Shown here: piece by piece, positions 48,231 through 55,510 of the stretch
Layout: each line of letters starts with the position of its first letter
How positions within the stretch are numbered: position 1 is the stretch's first letter
Source of the DNA: DAOUBP01 sp964474695
GTDB taxonomy: Bacteria > Chloroflexota > Anaerolineae > CG2-30-64-16
NCBI GenBank assembly: GCA_964474695.1
Contig: CAYYTK010000002.1
Span: 186,001 to 250,000 of the forward strand
Length of the DNA: 64,000 bases
Direction: 5' to 3'
Made by a program: the position numbers and the translations under genes
The notes under the pieces: model-generated
Databases searched by the model: none
The model's input: the letters and a program-made list of their open reading frames with translations, nothing else
What the model was told of the DNA's origin: nothing

Positions 48231-49544
48231 GTGACTCAAAAAACTGCTACGATGCTGGCCATCTTCGCCCATCCCGACGATGAGATCGGCGTCGGCTCAA
48301 CCCTGGCCCACTACAGCGATGCCGGCGTCCGCGTCGTGCTGGCCTGCGCCAGTCGGGGCGAAGCCGCAACCATCTATTGCGAGGATTGCGCCACGCCTGA
48401 AACCTTGGCCCAGGTGCGCACCCGCGAGCTGGAATGTGCATGCCAACACCTGGGCATCAGTGAACTGCGTTGGCTGGACTGGCCGGATGGCGGCATCAAG
48501 GATCTGCCGCGGCCTGAAGCGATCGGACAGATCGTCGCGCTGATTCGCGAGATCCAGCCCCAGGTCATCTTAACGCACCCGGCAAACGGACTCTACCCGC
48601 ACCCCGACCATCTGGCCGTCTGGGAGATCGTGCGTGATGCCTTCACTGCGGCGGCCGATTCCGAGGCCTACCCGGCAGCCGCCACGCATGGCGGCGCAGC
48701 CTGGGCTGCGGCGCGGCTGTTCACCCGCGCGCTGCCGCAGAGCCTCTTCGAGCGGGCCCCCGGCCTGGCCGAATTCCGGGTGCAGCTCAACGGCCAGCAG
48801 TTGCCATTCCTCGGCACCCCCGACGACCAGATCGACGTGACGATGCACGTGGCGCCGTGGGCGGCGCGGCGGATGGCCGCGTGGGACTGCCATCGCTCGC
48901 AACACAACCCCACAAGCTTCACGTCCACCATACCCGATGAGATGCGCCAGGAGATGGCCGCCAACGAGGGTTTTGTGTTGGCCACCGCGCGCGATCCGCT
49001 GCCTGAAGGCGTCACCAACGACCTGCTGGCCGGCCTCGTTGTACCGCAAGCCGCTGGCTTGCGAGATGTTCAGCAAGCCGCTGGCTTACGAGACGTAACG
49101 CAAGCCGCAACGGCATATATGCCGCGCTTGCTCTCCCCCGACCTGGTCGCCTTCCTGTGGGACGAGCTGGTTGCCCACCGCGCCCTGACTGAGCTCTGCC
49201 AGGCGTACCAGAAGAGCCAGTCTGTGGCCAAGCATATCAAGTTACTCAAAAAGCTGCTGGACGGCGAACAGCAGATCACCTATCTGCTATCGCGCACCCT
49301 GCGCCAGGCGGGCCAGCCTGCCGGCGCGGCCGAGCCTGCGCCGCGCCTGCTCGCCGCAGGCAAACGCCAGCCGAAATTCGAGGATCAGCGGCGCTTCCTG
49401 GAGAACGCCGTAGCGGGAACTGCCGCCCGCCTGCAGGACGCGGCCCCGCTGCTTCTCGCCCACAATCAGCAGGAGTTATGGCACGAGCTGGTGGCGCTGA
49501 CCGACGCCCAATTGGCCACATGCCAACCCGGCAAGTCCTCCTAG
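48231..49544 (+). CDS. PIG-L/LmbE-family deacetylase with C-terminal extension
   Basis: 437 residues. The zinc-binding motif HPDDE (residues 14-18) and the later HPHPDH (near 122) define a PIG-L-type N-acetyl-hexosaminide deacetylase domain (about 1-250). Possible substrates include GlcNAc-linked thiols such as bacillithiol or mycothiol precursors, or glycan intermediates. An Ala/Leu-rich helical extension (about 300-437) is unusual and of unknown role. Residues about 272-300 are encoded by in-frame 27-bp palindromic repeats. GTG start at 48231. It overlaps the nucleoside hydrolase gene by 25 bp. Confidence 0.9.
   Translation: MTQKTATMLAIFAHPDDEIGVGSTLAHYSDAGVRVVLACASRGEAATIYCEDCATPETLAQVRTRELECACQHLGISELRWLDWPDGGIKDLPRPEAIGQIVALIREIQPQVILTHPANGLYPHPDHLAVWEIVRDAFTAAADSEAYPAAATHGGAAWAAARLFTRALPQSLFERAPGLAEFRVQLNGQQLPFLGTPDDQIDVTMHVAPWAARRMAAWDCHRSQHNPTSFTSTIPDEMRQEMAANEGFVLATARDPLPEGVTNDLLAGLVVPQAAGLRDVQQAAGLRDVTQAATAYMPRLLSPDLVAFLWDELVAHRALTELCQAYQKSQSVAKHIKLLKKLLDGEQQITYLLSRTLRQAGQPAGAAEPAPRLLAAGKRQPKFEDQRRFLENAVAGTAARLQDAAPLLLAHNQQELWHELVALTDAQLATCQPGKSS
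49047..49130. repeat. 27-bp palindromic repeats inside the PIG-L gene
   Basis: Two 27-bp units (49047-49073 and 49074-49100) and a partial third. The first contains the palindrome GCAAGCC-GCT-GGCTTGC. The third runs into CGGCATATATGCCG (49111-49124). In frame they encode the repeated peptide QAAGLRDV. REP-like element in coding sequence. Confidence 0.82.
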
Positions 49545-50497
49545 ACACCGACCTCGGCACCGACGTCGACGATTGCCTGGCCCTGGCGCTGATCCTGGCT
49601 TCGCCGGAGGTGAAGCTCGCCGCGGTCACAACCGTCTACGGGGATGTCCAACTGCGCGGCCGGATGGTGCTCAAGCTGCTGGCGCTACGCCATGCATGGC
49701 GCCGCGGGGGCGGCGCCGTGCCGGTCGCGGCGGGCGCGGAAAAGCCGCTGCCAAGCCAGCCCGCGGCTGGCCGTAGGCCGCCGGTCTACTGGGCGGGACA
49801 TGAGGGGCAGGGGCTGCTGGCGCCGAGCGACGCAGAACTCCAGTTATCGCCAGAGCACGCCGTCGACCTGATCATCCGCACGGTGATGGCCCAACCCGGC
49901 GAGATCACCCTGATTGCCATCGGCCCGCTGACCAATGTGGCGTTGGCGCTGCTGAAAGAGCCGCGCCTGGCCGCTAACCTGGCCGGGCTGACGGTGATGG
50001 GCGGGGTCGTAGGCGGCGCGGGCGCGCTGCACCTGCCGTGGGTCGAGCATAACTTCCGCTGCGACCCCGAAGCCGCTCAGATCGTGCTCGCGTCCGGCGC
50101 ACCCCTTCACATCGTGCCGTTGGACGTCACCACCCAAGTCAGCATCCGGCCGCAAGACACGGCGCGCATCCGGGCCGCGGGCGATCCCTTCCACCTGGCC
50201 GTCGCGGATCAGATCGAACGCTACCCCCGATACCAACAGCGCGGCTGGACCTACCTGCACGACCCGTTGGCCGCCCTTGTAGGGGCAGGTCTTGCGCCTG
50301 CCCCCGCGCTTGCGCCTGCCCCCGCGTTGGTAACATGGGAGCCGGTCCATGCGGTCGTCGAAACCGGGGGAAGGTACACTGCGGGGAAGCTGCTAGTGAA
50401 GCGACCGTCCGGGGAGGAGCAGGTCACCGCGCAGGTCGCACTGAGCGTGGACGCGCGTCGCGCCGAGACATTTATCGTGGAGCGCTTGACCCGCTAA
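49520..50497 (+). CDS. Inosine-uridine preferring nucleoside hydrolase family
   Basis: 325-residue enzyme splitting the N-glycosidic bond of ribonucleosides. The calcium-binding DTDLGTDVDD motif is at about residues 9-18. IGPLTNVALAL, the central HNFRCDPEAA and the late YLHDPLAAL are the remaining active-site landmarks. Residues about 252-271, just after HDPLAAL, are a Gly/Ala/Pro insert encoded by a REP-like repeat with an exact 18-bp duplication. ATG 49520 overlaps the PIG-L stop region, so the two genes are co-translated. Confidence 0.9.
   Translation: MPTRQVLLDTDLGTDVDDCLALALILASPEVKLAAVTTVYGDVQLRGRMVLKLLALRHAWRRGGGAVPVAAGAEKPLPSQPAAGRRPPVYWAGHEGQGLLAPSDAELQLSPEHAVDLIIRTVMAQPGEITLIAIGPLTNVALALLKEPRLAANLAGLTVMGGVVGGAGALHLPWVEHNFRCDPEAAQIVLASGAPLHIVPLDVTTQVSIRPQDTARIRAAGDPFHLAVADQIERYPRYQQRGWTYLHDPLAALVGAGLAPAPALAPAPALVTWEPVHAVVETGGRYTAGKLLVKRPSGEEQVTAQVALSVDARRAETFIVERLTR
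50276..50333. repeat. REP-like element with exact 18-bp duplication inside the nucleoside hydrolase gene
   Basis: GGGGCAGG (50282-50289) pairs with CCTGCCCC (50297-50304). An 18-bp unit is exactly tandemly duplicated (50291-50308 and 50309-50326). The reading frame is maintained, adding repeated LAPAPA residues. Confidence 0.85.
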
Positions 50498-50578
50498 GCG
50501 CGGCCGATCACATCAACGCGATCTTCGACTCCCAAACGCTATTCGCCTGCGCACACCTCGCGCAGTTCAGGAGGAGAC

Positions 50579-51268
50579 ATGGCAGTCTACGACCGTATTG
50601 TCAACATGCAGGACTGGTCACGCGGCGCTCACTTCGCGTTCTTCAACTCGTTCGCACAGCCGATCTTCAACGTCACTGCCACCGTCGATGTGACTGCCCT
50701 CCGTCCTGTGCTCAAGCAGTCCGGCGTGACGTTCACCGTGGGCTGGCTCTACCTGCTGGCACGTGCATGCAATGCAATCCCCGAATTCCGGTACCGCATC
50801 AGGGGACATGTGGTCGTGGAGCATGAGGTCGTACATCCCTCGATCACCGTTCTGAGCAAAGAAAACCTCTTCGGCTTCTGCCTGGTGGCGTACACGGAGG
50901 ATTTTCGGGTGTTCGCCGCGCGGGCTACGGAGCAAATCGAGCGTGCCAGCCAGCATCCGTCGCTTGCAGACGAGCCGGGCCGCGATGACGTACTCTACAT
51001 GAGCGCGATGCCGTGGCTCACCTTCACCAGCGTGACGCATCCCATGCCGACACAGCCGCCGGACTCCATACCCAGGTTCGCCTGGGGCAAATTCTCCGAC
51101 GTCAACGGACGTCTCGTCATGCCGCTCAACGTACAGGCGCACCATGCACTGATGGACGGCCTGCACGTTGCGGCGCTCTATGAGGAATTGCAGCGTCTGC
51201 TGGATCGACCCGAAGATGTGCTTGGCAATGGAAACAGGCCTGCTCCGGCTGGAGGAGCAGGCCTGTGA
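50579..51268 (+). CDS. Chloramphenicol acetyltransferase-like acyltransferase
   Basis: 229-residue protein of the CAT fold. The catalytic motif is HHALMDG (His188-His189...Asp-Gly), corresponding to HHAVCDG of classical CAT. PWLTFTSVTHP and FAWGKF are also family-like. Whether chloramphenicol is a substrate cannot be said; many chromosomal relatives acetylate other hydroxyl compounds. AGGAGGAGAC precedes the ATG. The last ten codons are formed by one half of a palindrome (51234-51266), so the C-terminal NRPAPAGGAGL is probably a repeat-derived tail. Confidence 0.85.
   Translation: MAVYDRIVNMQDWSRGAHFAFFNSFAQPIFNVTATVDVTALRPVLKQSGVTFTVGWLYLLARACNAIPEFRYRIRGHVVVEHEVVHPSITVLSKENLFGFCLVAYTEDFRVFAARATEQIERASQHPSLADEPGRDDVLYMSAMPWLTFTSVTHPMPTQPPDSIPRFAWGKFSDVNGRLVMPLNVQAHHALMDGLHVAALYEELQRLLDRPEDVLGNGNRPAPAGGAGL
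51234..51266. repeat. Palindrome spanning the end of the CAT-like gene
   Basis: ACAGGCCTGCTCC (51234-51246) and GGAGCAGGCCTGT (51254-51266) form a perfect 13-bp stem with a 7-nt loop, just before the stop codon. It may act as a terminator without a T run, or be an inserted palindromic element. The 195 bp after the gene (51269-51463) show no gene. Confidence 0.78.
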
Positions 51269-51463
51269 TAGGCTTGGAAACAGGAAGGAACTCCAATCTT
51301 CTGATCCCGAGTCAGATGCTTCACCATACATGGCGGAGCAATTGAGCCACAGGGAGTCAGACGAAGAAGGGCTTTGGGGATCGAGGCCTCAGCCGGTTTT
51401 TCGGGTAATGAGAGTAACCGGCCAACGGCATGTATGCCGCAGCCTCGAGTCCAGAGGCGCTTA

Positions 51464-52423
51464 TTACAGCTCGGCGCGGATCGCCGCGATTTGACCGGCA
51501 TTGCCGAGCTTCACATTCTTGGCGGCGATGAATTTTGCGTACTCGGCCATAAAAGTCTTGCCGGGATCACGCAGGTCGAACTTCTCCGGGAAGTCGCGGA
51601 AGAACTCGCGATGGACGCGCGTCCAAACCAGGCGGCCATCGGTGTCGATATTGATCTTGGTGACGCCCAACTCCGCGGCGCGGCGGAACTGGTTGTCATC
51701 CACGCCCTTCGCACCTGCCAGCTTGCCGCCCGCCGCGTTGATGCGGGCGACCTCTTCCTGCGGCACTGAGCTGGAGCCGTGCATCACCAGCGGGAAGCCG
51801 GGCAGCCGTTGCTGAATCTGGCTCAACACGTCGAAGCGCAGCCCCTGCGAGCCGGTGAACTTGAACGCGCCGTGGCTGGTGCCGATGGCGCACGCCAACG
51901 AGTCACAGCCGGAACGCTCCACGAACTCCCTGGCCTGGTCCGGATCGGTGAGCTTGGCATCGGCCTCGCTGACCTTCACATGCTCCTCCACGCCGCCCAA
52001 TTGCCCCAGCTCGGCCTCGACAACCAGGCCGGCCGCGTGCGCGGCATCGACCACCCGGCGGGTGATCTCGATGTTCTTCTCAAAGGACTCATGGCTGGCA
52101 TCGATCATCACGGAGCTGTAGAACCCGCTTGCGATGCAGTCCATGCAGGTCTTCTCGTCGCCGTGATCCAGGTGCACCGCAAAGATAGCCTCGGGGAAGA
52201 CCTGATCCGCAGCCCGGATGATAGCCTCCAGCATGCTCTTGTGGGTGTAGGTGCGCGCGCCTTTGCTGATCTGGATGATGAAAGGCGCCTGACTGTCCAC
52301 GCAGCCGCGGAACAGGCCCATCGTCTGCTCCAGGTTATTGATGTTGTAGGCCCCGATGGCGTACGGCATGTATGCCGCCTTGCCGTACGCCTGTTCAAAC
52401 AGCTTCTTGGTCGTTACGATCAT
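51464..52423 (-). CDS. Class II fructose-bisphosphate aldolase family (short, FbaA/GatY-KbaY-like)
   Basis: 319-residue zinc aldolase. The substrate and metal region reads YNINNLEQ, VHLDHGDEKTCMDCIASGF (metal His/Asp), EAELGQLGG, GTSHGAFKF (metal His) and LVMHGSSSVP (third metal His). It catalyses reversible cleavage of fructose-1,6-bisphosphate or a related ketose bisphosphate. It differs in layout from the aldolase next door and belongs to the shorter subclass. ATG 52423 with GAGGTGACT upstream was preferred over 52459. Transcribed after the second aldolase gene across a 16-bp palindrome. Confidence 0.92.
   Translation of the reverse strand: MIVTTKKLFEQAYGKAAYMPYAIGAYNINNLEQTMGLFRGCVDSQAPFIIQISKGARTYTHKSMLEAIIRAADQVFPEAIFAVHLDHGDEKTCMDCIASGFYSSVMIDASHESFEKNIEITRRVVDAAHAAGLVVEAELGQLGGVEEHVKVSEADAKLTDPDQAREFVERSGCDSLACAIGTSHGAFKFTGSQGLRFDVLSQIQQRLPGFPLVMHGSSSVPQEEVARINAAGGKLAGAKGVDDNQFRRAAELGVTKINIDTDGRLVWTRVHREFFRDFPEKFDLRDPGKTFMAEYAKFIAAKNVKLGNAGQIAAIRAEL
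52364..52377. repeat. CGGCATGTATGCCG palindrome inside the short aldolase gene
   Basis: A 14-bp near-perfect palindrome in codons about 16-20 of the aldolase gene. The same 14-mer occurs at 51426-51439 beyond the gene end, and a one-base variant at 49111-49124. Confidence 0.55.
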
Positions 52424-52477
52424 GAGAGTCACCTCGAAATGGATTGGATATGGCAGCATTCAGCCGAACAGATGACA

Positions 52478-52516
52478 GACAGGAGCCGATCATCTTGGCA
52501 ATGATCGGCTCCTGTC
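52478..52516. repeat. Palindrome between the two aldolase genes
   Basis: GACAGGAGCCGATCAT (52478-52493) and its exact complement at 52501-52516 form a 16-bp stem with a 7-nt loop. No U run follows on the minus strand. It may pause or process the fba transcript, or be a repeat element. Confidence 0.75.
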
Positions 52517-52552
52517 ATCCGCGCCCGCAGTGGTCGCGATGATCTGTGGTTG

Positions 52553-53626
52553 TTACTGACCGGTATTGTTCAGCTCTTCGAAGGATTTCCGCAGCCGGGC
52601 CTTGAAGGTCTCCTCGCCGGCGCGCAGCCAGGCACGCGGGTCATAATACTTCTTGTTCGGCTCATCCGGTCCCTTGGGGTTGCCGATCTGGCCTTGCAGG
52701 TATCCTTCGTTCTTGACGTAGTAATTCTTGATGCCTTCCCAGAAGCCCCACTGCAGATCGGTGTCGATGTTCATCTTGATCACGCCATAGGAGACCGCAT
52801 CGCGAATCTCCTCCAGCGTCGAGCCGGAGCCGCCATGAAAGACCAGGTCCAGCGGCTTCTCCGGCGTGCCATGCTTCTGCTGGATGTAGGCCTGGCAATT
52901 GTGCAAGATCTCCGGCCGCAGCTTCACGTTGCCCGGCTTGTAAACGCCGTGCACGTTGCCGAACGCGGCCGCGATGGTGAAGCGCGGGCTGACCTGCATC
53001 AGCTCCGAGTAGGCTTTATCCACATCCTCAGGCTGCGTATAGAGCCGCGAGCTGCTCACACCGGTGTTGTCGACGCCATCTTCCTCGCCGCCGGTGATGC
53101 CCAACTCCAACTCCAGAGTCATCCCCATCTTGCTCATGCGCTCCAGGTAACGCTTGCAGGTTTCGATGATCTCGGGCAGCGGCTCTTCCGACAGGTCCAG
53201 CATATGCGAGCTGAAGAGCGGCTTGCCGTGCACCTTGTAGTAGGCCTCGCCTGCGTCCAGCAGACCATCCACCCAGGGCAGCAGTTTCTTGGCGCAGTGA
53301 TCGGTGTGCACCATGACCCGCGCGCCGTAGGCTTCAGCGAGCTGATGGACGTGCATTGCGCCGGCGATGGCGCCAGCGATAGCTGAGCGCTGTCCGGTGT
53401 TGCTCAACCCCTTGCCGGCATAGAAGATCGCGCCGCCGTTGGAGAACTGAATAATCATCGGCGCATTCAGCTCGGCAGCGGTCTCCAGGCAGGCATTGAC
53501 CGTGTTGGTTCCCGTACAGTTAGCAGCGGGCAGGGCGAACTGATGCGCCTTGGCATAGGCAAACACCTTCTGCACGTCGTCGCCCAGGATGACGCCAGCC
53601 GGGACTAAACCGTTTAAAGCAGACAT
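52553..53626 (-). CDS. fbaA: Class II fructose-bisphosphate aldolase (long, class IIA)
   Basis: 357-residue zinc aldolase of the E. coli/yeast type. It has VHTDHCAKKLLPW with metal His and the catalytic Asp, LELELGITGGEEDGVDN, FGNVHGVYKPGNVKL, LVFHGGSGST and NIDTDLQWGFWEGIK. The enzyme interconverts fructose-1,6-bisphosphate with the two triose phosphates in glycolysis or gluconeogenesis. ATG 53626 has AAGGAGG 8 nt upstream; an in-frame start three codons earlier lies within that site. Own promoter upstream. Confidence 0.96.
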   Translation of the reverse strand: MSALNGLVPAGVILGDDVQKVFAYAKAHQFALPAANCTGTNTVNACLETAAELNAPMIIQFSNGGAIFYAGKGLSNTGQRSAIAGAIAGAMHVHQLAEAYGARVMVHTDHCAKKLLPWVDGLLDAGEAYYKVHGKPLFSSHMLDLSEEPLPEIIETCKRYLERMSKMGMTLELELGITGGEEDGVDNTGVSSSRLYTQPEDVDKAYSELMQVSPRFTIAAAFGNVHGVYKPGNVKLRPEILHNCQAYIQQKHGTPEKPLDLVFHGGSGSTLEEIRDAVSYGVIKMNIDTDLQWGFWEGIKNYYVKNEGYLQGQIGNPKGPDEPNKKYYDPRAWLRAGEETFKARLRKSFEELNNTGQ

Positions 53627-53677
53627 CGTATGCACCTCCTTAATCTGAGAGAAGAGAGCGCGAAGAATCCAACATGG

Positions 53678-53706
53678 ATTCTACTATAGAAGGTCAGTTT
53701 CTGCAA
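53678..53706 (-). promoter_or_regulatory. Promoter for the aldolase operon
   Basis: On the minus strand TTGCAG (53701-53706), 17 bp, TAGAAT (53678-53683). Start near 53671, about 45 nt before the aldolase start. It sits in the 348-bp divergent gap between the aldolase and oxidoreductase genes. Confidence 0.72.
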
Positions 53707-53759
53707 CCGGGCTCCCGATCTTTGCAGGAATTCTCAATGTAGAAAAGCGCGGAGGCACC

Positions 53760-53872
53760 CTGAGCGGAGTCCCGGCCGTTTTTCTGCCGGGACGCAGTCG
53801 AAGGGCGCCGGAGCAGGCAGATGGGGCCGCATTCTTCGACTCCGTCGGGTCCCCCACCCCGACTCCGCTCAG
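53760..53872. repeat. Nested inverted repeat in the aldolase-oxidoreductase gap
   Basis: CTGAGCGGAGTC (53760-53771) pairs with GACTCCGCTCAG (53861-53872), and inside it AGTCGAAG (53796-53803) pairs with CTTCGACT (53834-53841). A small stem CCCGGC/GCCGGG (53771-53791) sits in the left arm. The arms look like a common CTGAGCGGAGTCGAAG-type genomic repeat interrupted by extra sequence. Confidence 0.7.
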
Positions 53873-53974
53873 AATGCTCCGGTTACATTGAGACTTGCTG
53901 CCGATGTTTCTGCACCATCCCGAACTATGTTAGAATGTTACGAGCATTGTACTTACACAAAGGGAGGGATACGC

Positions 53975-54616
53975 ATGGCACTCTTGAACGCGGCAATCCG
54001 CAAAGACGTCAAGGCCGCGCTGGCCGACGTGAAAACGCCGGTCACGTTCAAAGTCTTCACTCAGGCCTTTGAATGCCAGTATTGCAAGGAAACGCGCGAG
54101 CTGGTGGAGGAGGTGGCAGAGCTATCCGACAAGGTCTCAGTCGAAGTTTACGATTTCGAAAAGGACAAGGCGCTGGCCGACAGCCTGGGCATCGACAAAG
54201 TCCCGGGCATGGCCATCGTCGGAGCAAAGGATTACGGCATCCGCATGTTCGGCATCCCGTCGGGCTACGAGTTCGGCGGCCTGATCGAGAGCATCAAACT
54301 CGTCGCTGAGGGGGACTCAGGGCTGGCCCCCGACACGCGAAAGCAGATTGCCAGGCTCACAAAGCCGGTCAAGATCCAGGTCTTCATCACCCCCACCTGA
54401 CCCTACTGCCCGCGAGCCGTGTCGCTCGCGTACCAAATGGCGCTGGAAAGCGATCTGATCCAGGCCCACATGGTTGAGGTTATCGAGTTTCCTCACCTTG
54501 CCAACAAATACCAGGTGATGGGCGTGCCGCGGACCGTGATCGACGAGACGATCCACATCGAGGGCGCTGTGCCTGAGCCGATGTTGATGAAGGAATTCGC
54601 CAAACTGCTGAAGTAA
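53975..54616 (+). CDS. Two-domain glutaredoxin/protein-disulfide-oxidoreductase-like selenoprotein (in-frame TGA = Sec142)
   Basis: 213-residue protein built of two thioredoxin folds, like the protein disulfide oxidoreductases (PDO) of thermophiles and many anaerobes. Domain 1 has the active site C34-Q-Y-C37 and a cis-proline segment KVPGMAIV. Domain 2 has U142-P-Y-C145 and GVPRTVI. Residue 142 is encoded by TGA (54398-54400), where a cysteine codon is expected; the frame continues with family-like sequence to a normal stop at 54614-54616. A 7-bp hairpin directly downstream fits a bacterial SECIS. TGA serves as a normal stop elsewhere in the window, so a changed code is excluded. ATG 53975 follows AAGGGAGGG. 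The alternative is a nonsense or sequencing error. Thioredoxin reductase lies 2.6 kb away. Confidence 0.85.
54401..54430 (+). promoter_or_regulatory. Candidate bacterial SECIS element
   Basis: Ten nt after the TGA, CGCGAGC (54411-54417) and GCTCGCG (54424-54430) form a perfect 7-bp stem with loop CGTGTC. The loop begins 17 nt after the TGA, within the 16-37 nt window usual for bSECIS, and has G as its second loop base, as bSECIS models require. Such a hairpin recruits SelB. It is part of the coding sequence. Confidence 0.75.
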
Positions 54617-54641
54617 CACTCCACCCCACAGGAGGCTTGCA

Positions 54642-55505
54642 ATGACGCAAGGGATCTCGCATGTCGGCGTCGTGGGCTGCGGGCTCATGGGCGCGGGCAT
54701 CGTCGAAGTGTGCGCCAAATCGGGTTACACCGTCGTCGTGCGCGAGGCCAATCACGGACTGCTCGAAGCCGGCATTGCGCGCATCAACAGCTCGCTGGAT
54801 CGGGCAGTAGCCAGGGGCAAGTTGGCTGCCGAAGACCGTGATGCCGCCCGGTCGCGCATCACTGGCGTCACCGACATGGCGGCGTTCGCGCACTGTGACC
54901 TGGTCATCGAAGCGGTGGTCGAGAACCTCGATCTGAAGCGCGAAATCTTCGCCGAATTGGATCGGGTGACGCCGCCTCATGCGATCCTGGCCAGCAACAC
55001 CTCATCCTTGGCAGTCACTGACATGGCTGCGGCGACCAAACGTCCCGATAAGGTGCTGGGCCTCCACTTCATGCAGCCGGTGCCGGTGATGGCCCTGCTG
55101 GAGATGGTCCGCACCTTCCTCACGGGCGAGGAGACCTTCCAAACCGCCAAAGCATTCGGTGAGAGCTTAGGTAAGACGATCATCGTCAGCAAGGATACGC
55201 CCGGCTTCGTTGTCAACCTGCTGCTGATCCCCTATTTGCTGCAGGCCATCGAAGCGCTGGAGCGGGGCGTCGCCACCAAAGAGGATTTCGATGCCGGCAT
55301 CCGGCTCGGGCTGGGCCATCCGATGGGGCCGTTCACCTTGCTGGACTTGATCGGCCTGGACACCACATTGTTCATAGCCGACGCGGTGTTCGCCGAGACC
55401 AAAGACCCGCGCTTTGCCGCGCCGCCCCTGCTCCGCCGCATGGTCAGCGCCGGGCACCTGGGCAAAAAGAACGGGAAAGGGTTCTACGATTACGGAAAGG
55501 GGTGA
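54642..55505 (+). CDS. 3-hydroxyacyl-CoA (3-hydroxybutyryl-CoA) dehydrogenase
   Basis: 287-residue NAD(P)-dependent enzyme. The Rossmann motif VGVVGCGLMGAGI is at residues 8-20. The catalytic region ASNTSSLAV, the HF-x-x-PVPVM motif (here HFMQPVPVM) and DTPGFVVN precede the C-terminal helical domain (GHPMGPFTLLDLIGLDT). It interconverts acetoacetyl-CoA or 3-ketoacyl-CoA and the hydroxy form in fatty-acid or butyrate metabolism. CAGGAGG precedes the ATG. It follows the selenoprotein gene by 25 bp, so co-transcription is likely. Confidence 0.92.
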   Translation: MTQGISHVGVVGCGLMGAGIVEVCAKSGYTVVVREANHGLLEAGIARINSSLDRAVARGKLAAEDRDAARSRITGVTDMAAFAHCDLVIEAVVENLDLKREIFAELDRVTPPHAILASNTSSLAVTDMAAATKRPDKVLGLHFMQPVPVMALLEMVRTFLTGEETFQTAKAFGESLGKTIIVSKDTPGFVVNLLLIPYLLQAIEALERGVATKEDFDAGIRLGLGHPMGPFTLLDLIGLDTTLFIADAVFAETKDPRFAAPPLLRRMVSAGHLGKKNGKGFYDYGKG

Positions 55506-55510
55506 AACAG

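Noticed and set aside
53907..53936. Promoter for the selenoprotein gene (TTTCTG, 18 bp, TAGAAT)
   Set aside because: Only the -10 is good; the -35 matches poorly, so it was not listed as a feature.
54398..54616. Splitting the oxidoreductase into a truncated gene (stop at 54400) plus a separate short gene from 54419, or calling it a pseudogene
   Set aside because: The TGA coincides exactly with an active-site Cys position, the frame continues without a shift, and a SECIS-like hairpin follows. TGA ends many other genes here, so a reassigned code does not apply.
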